From a virus: a stretch of 27,853 nt of DNA. The stretch is taken from positions 1 through 27,853 of the IMG/VR virus record IMGVR_UViG_3300045953_000275, one strand, 5' to 3'. Positions 26,877 to 27,853 of the stretch are shown here, piece after piece (the first letter of the stretch is position 1; each line of letters begins with the position of its first letter). Made by a program: the position numbers and the translations under genes. Below the pieces are notes generated by a model, which was not told where the DNA came from, did no database searches, and was given only the letters and a program-made list of their open reading frames with translations.

Positions 26877-27503
26877 TTACTCCGGTTTGAAGCCGACAGC
26901 GGCGAGTGCGTCCATGCATTCCTGGAGACAGTGCGGTCCGAACTGCGGGATGGCCATGAGCTGGCTCCGCGTCTTGTTGAGCAGGTCGTGGATCGTGAAG
27001 ACCCCATCGCGGTGGAGCCAGCCCAGCGTCCGCTCCCCGATGCTCGTCATCTCCAGCCGCATGTCGAGAATCTCGGAGCGGGTCGGAGCGACCTTCCGCC
27101 GCGTCTCGGACTCGCGGGCCGCTTCACGGCAGACCGCGAAGAGCATGTCCCACCGCTCGCTCGCCATGGCGTGTGCGAAGCGGAGGAGGTACTTGCGGAG
27201 GAACTCCACGTCCACCGTCGGATGGATCCGCGTGCTCACGCCGGCAAGCAAGTCCGCGAGTGCTTCGTCCTTGGTGATGCCCTTGGTCCCCTTGTACCAA
27301 TCGCGAGGATCGACCTCCGGCTTCTCGTCGATCTCGTACTCGTCGCCCGGCTCCTGGGAGTAGAAGAGAGTGTCTGGGTCCACGTGCCCCAGCAGGACTT
27401 CGCGGCGTTGGTTCTTCGCCGGCCCGGTCCGCCGCTTCGCCTTGAAGCGAGGACCGCCGCGTCCTTCCCCGCCATAGTGCATCTTGTTATACTTCTTCGC
27501 CAT
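26877..27503 (-). CDS. Protein with RNA polymerase alpha-CTD-like C-terminal domain (208 aa)
   Basis: The start is the ATG at 27501-27503 (MAKKYNKMHYGGEGRGGPRF), with AAGGAGG upstream. Residues 152-208 (TSIGERTLGWLHRDGVFTIH, then DLLNKTRSQLMAIPQFGPHC, then LQECMDALAAVGF) follow the bacterial RNA polymerase alpha-CTD pattern: L-S-x-R-x-x-x-x-L-x-x-x-G-I-x-T-I-G-D-L, then L-x-x-I-x-x-F-G-x-x-S-x-x-E-x-x-x-x-L-x-x-x-G. The N-terminal 60 residues are basic and polar, and the middle is helical. Such a domain binds DNA UP elements or activators. The gene overlaps the winged-helix gene by 17 bases. A phage copy could redirect host polymerase. Confidence 0.7.
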   Translation of the reverse strand: MAKKYNKMHYGGEGRGGPRFKAKRRTGPAKNQRREVLLGHVDPDTLFYSQEPGDEYEIDEKPEVDPRDWYKGTKGITKDEALADLLAGVSTRIHPTVDVEFLRKYLLRFAHAMASERWDMLFAVCREAARESETRRKVAPTRSEILDMRLEMTSIGERTLGWLHRDGVFTIHDLLNKTRSQLMAIPQFGPHCLQECMDALAAVGFKPE

Positions 27504-27853
27504 TGGTTCCTCCTTGACGCTTGCGGCGGGCCGCGATCGCGGACGCCAGATGGCTTTCACCCGGTGCCATTTCCGTCCAGAGCTCACGCAGCTCCGGTGC
27601 CACATCGAAGTATTCAGGCTGTCGGCCGACGCTTACGCTCTGCGGCTGCTTGGCCGACGGCAGCAGCTGGCCGAGTACGAGCATGTCCTCGATACGCCGG
27701 TTGAGCGTCGTACGTGGGATGCGAGCGGCGTCGCAGAGATCGGGCCGCGGGATGTTGCGACCATCGCCCATCGCCATCATAGCCTCGATGATGTCGAGGT
27801 TGAAGCCGATGGCCGTGTCGAACGCGAGCCGCTCCACGAGCCGATGCTCGTCG
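27487..27853 (-). CDS. Winged-helix DNA-binding protein, cut by the window edge
   Basis: The frame stays open to the right edge, so the true start is probably outside the window; a GTG at 27837 is possible but has no ribosome site. The visible 121 residues include IIEAMMAMGDGRNIPRPDLC and AARIPRTTLNRRIEDMLVLG, a helix-turn-helix in which the second helix carries the basic recognition residues, followed by a beta-hairpin (VSVGRQPEYFDVAPELREL). This is a MarR/Lrp-like winged-helix layout. Together with the alpha-CTD-like and CsrA-like genes it forms a regulatory group before the late operon. Confidence 0.6.
   Translation of the reverse strand, partial: DEHRLVERLAFDTAIGFNLDIIEAMMAMGDGRNIPRPDLCDAARIPRTTLNRRIEDMLVLGQLLPSAKQPQSVSVGRQPEYFDVAPELRELWTEMAPGESHLASAIAARRKRQGGTNGEEV

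Noticed and set aside
1-27853. tRNA genes, rRNA genes, CRISPR arrays, insertion sequences
   Set aside because: I looked for cloverleaf-like blocks with the GGTTCGA arm, spaced identical repeats of 25-40 bases, and transposase motifs with terminal repeats. None was convincing. The long inverted repeats have no transposase between them.

Overview
This window is the late (virion) module of a tailed double-stranded DNA phage or prophage. Almost every supported gene lies on the minus strand and is read from right to left. Genes are packed tightly, with 4-bp ATGA overlaps, TAATG joints and strong GGAGG-type ribosome sites. The head genes have the siphovirus pattern: a DUF5681-type protein in the small-terminase position, large terminase, lambda gpB-like portal, Mu gpF-like head morphogenesis protein, a maturation protease with a nested scaffold, a decoration-like protein and an HK97-fold capsid protein. 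The tail genes are a tube protein, a gpG/gpGT-type chaperone pair joined by a -1 slippery site, and a tape measure protein of only 550 residues. There is no sheath, so the tail is probably non-contractile. The host cannot be read directly. The high GC content, the exported thioredoxin-like and papain-like proteins and the LamG-plus-repeat fibre make me suspect a planctomycete-type host, but this is a weak inference.

Layout by transcription, right to left. 27.85-26.63 kb: a winged-helix protein cut by the window edge, a protein with an RNA polymerase alpha-CTD-like tail, and a CsrA-like small protein. 26.62-26.43 kb: control region. 26.43-24.80 kb: small membrane or DNA-binding-like proteins. 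24.80-24.46 kb: a non-coding stretch with palindromes. 24.46-19.81 kb: fibre and virion-surface proteins, including a 714-residue fibre with about 22 copies of a 20-residue repeat. 19.81-17.50 kb: exported proteins (papain-like, CPPC thioredoxin-like, Cys-rich). 17.47-8.09 kb: packaging and head. 8.09-1.62 kb: connectors and tail. 1.62-0.79 kb: a structured non-coding stretch. 0.79-0 kb: very small genes.

The most unexpected structure is a diverged inverted repeat of about 100 bp (1422-1521 and 26573-26672, roughly 69% identical by hand alignment without gaps). It brackets the whole late operon, with both copies facing inward. Each copy carries a 12-bp CGACCCGATT-type direct repeat at its outer end. 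The left non-coding stretch also holds a boxA-like motif followed by a GC hairpin, and a nested hairpin just after the last tail gene.

No integrase, replication, lysis or host-flank gene is visible, and no tRNA, rRNA or CRISPR array was recognised. I therefore cannot decide between an integrated prophage and a free phage genome.
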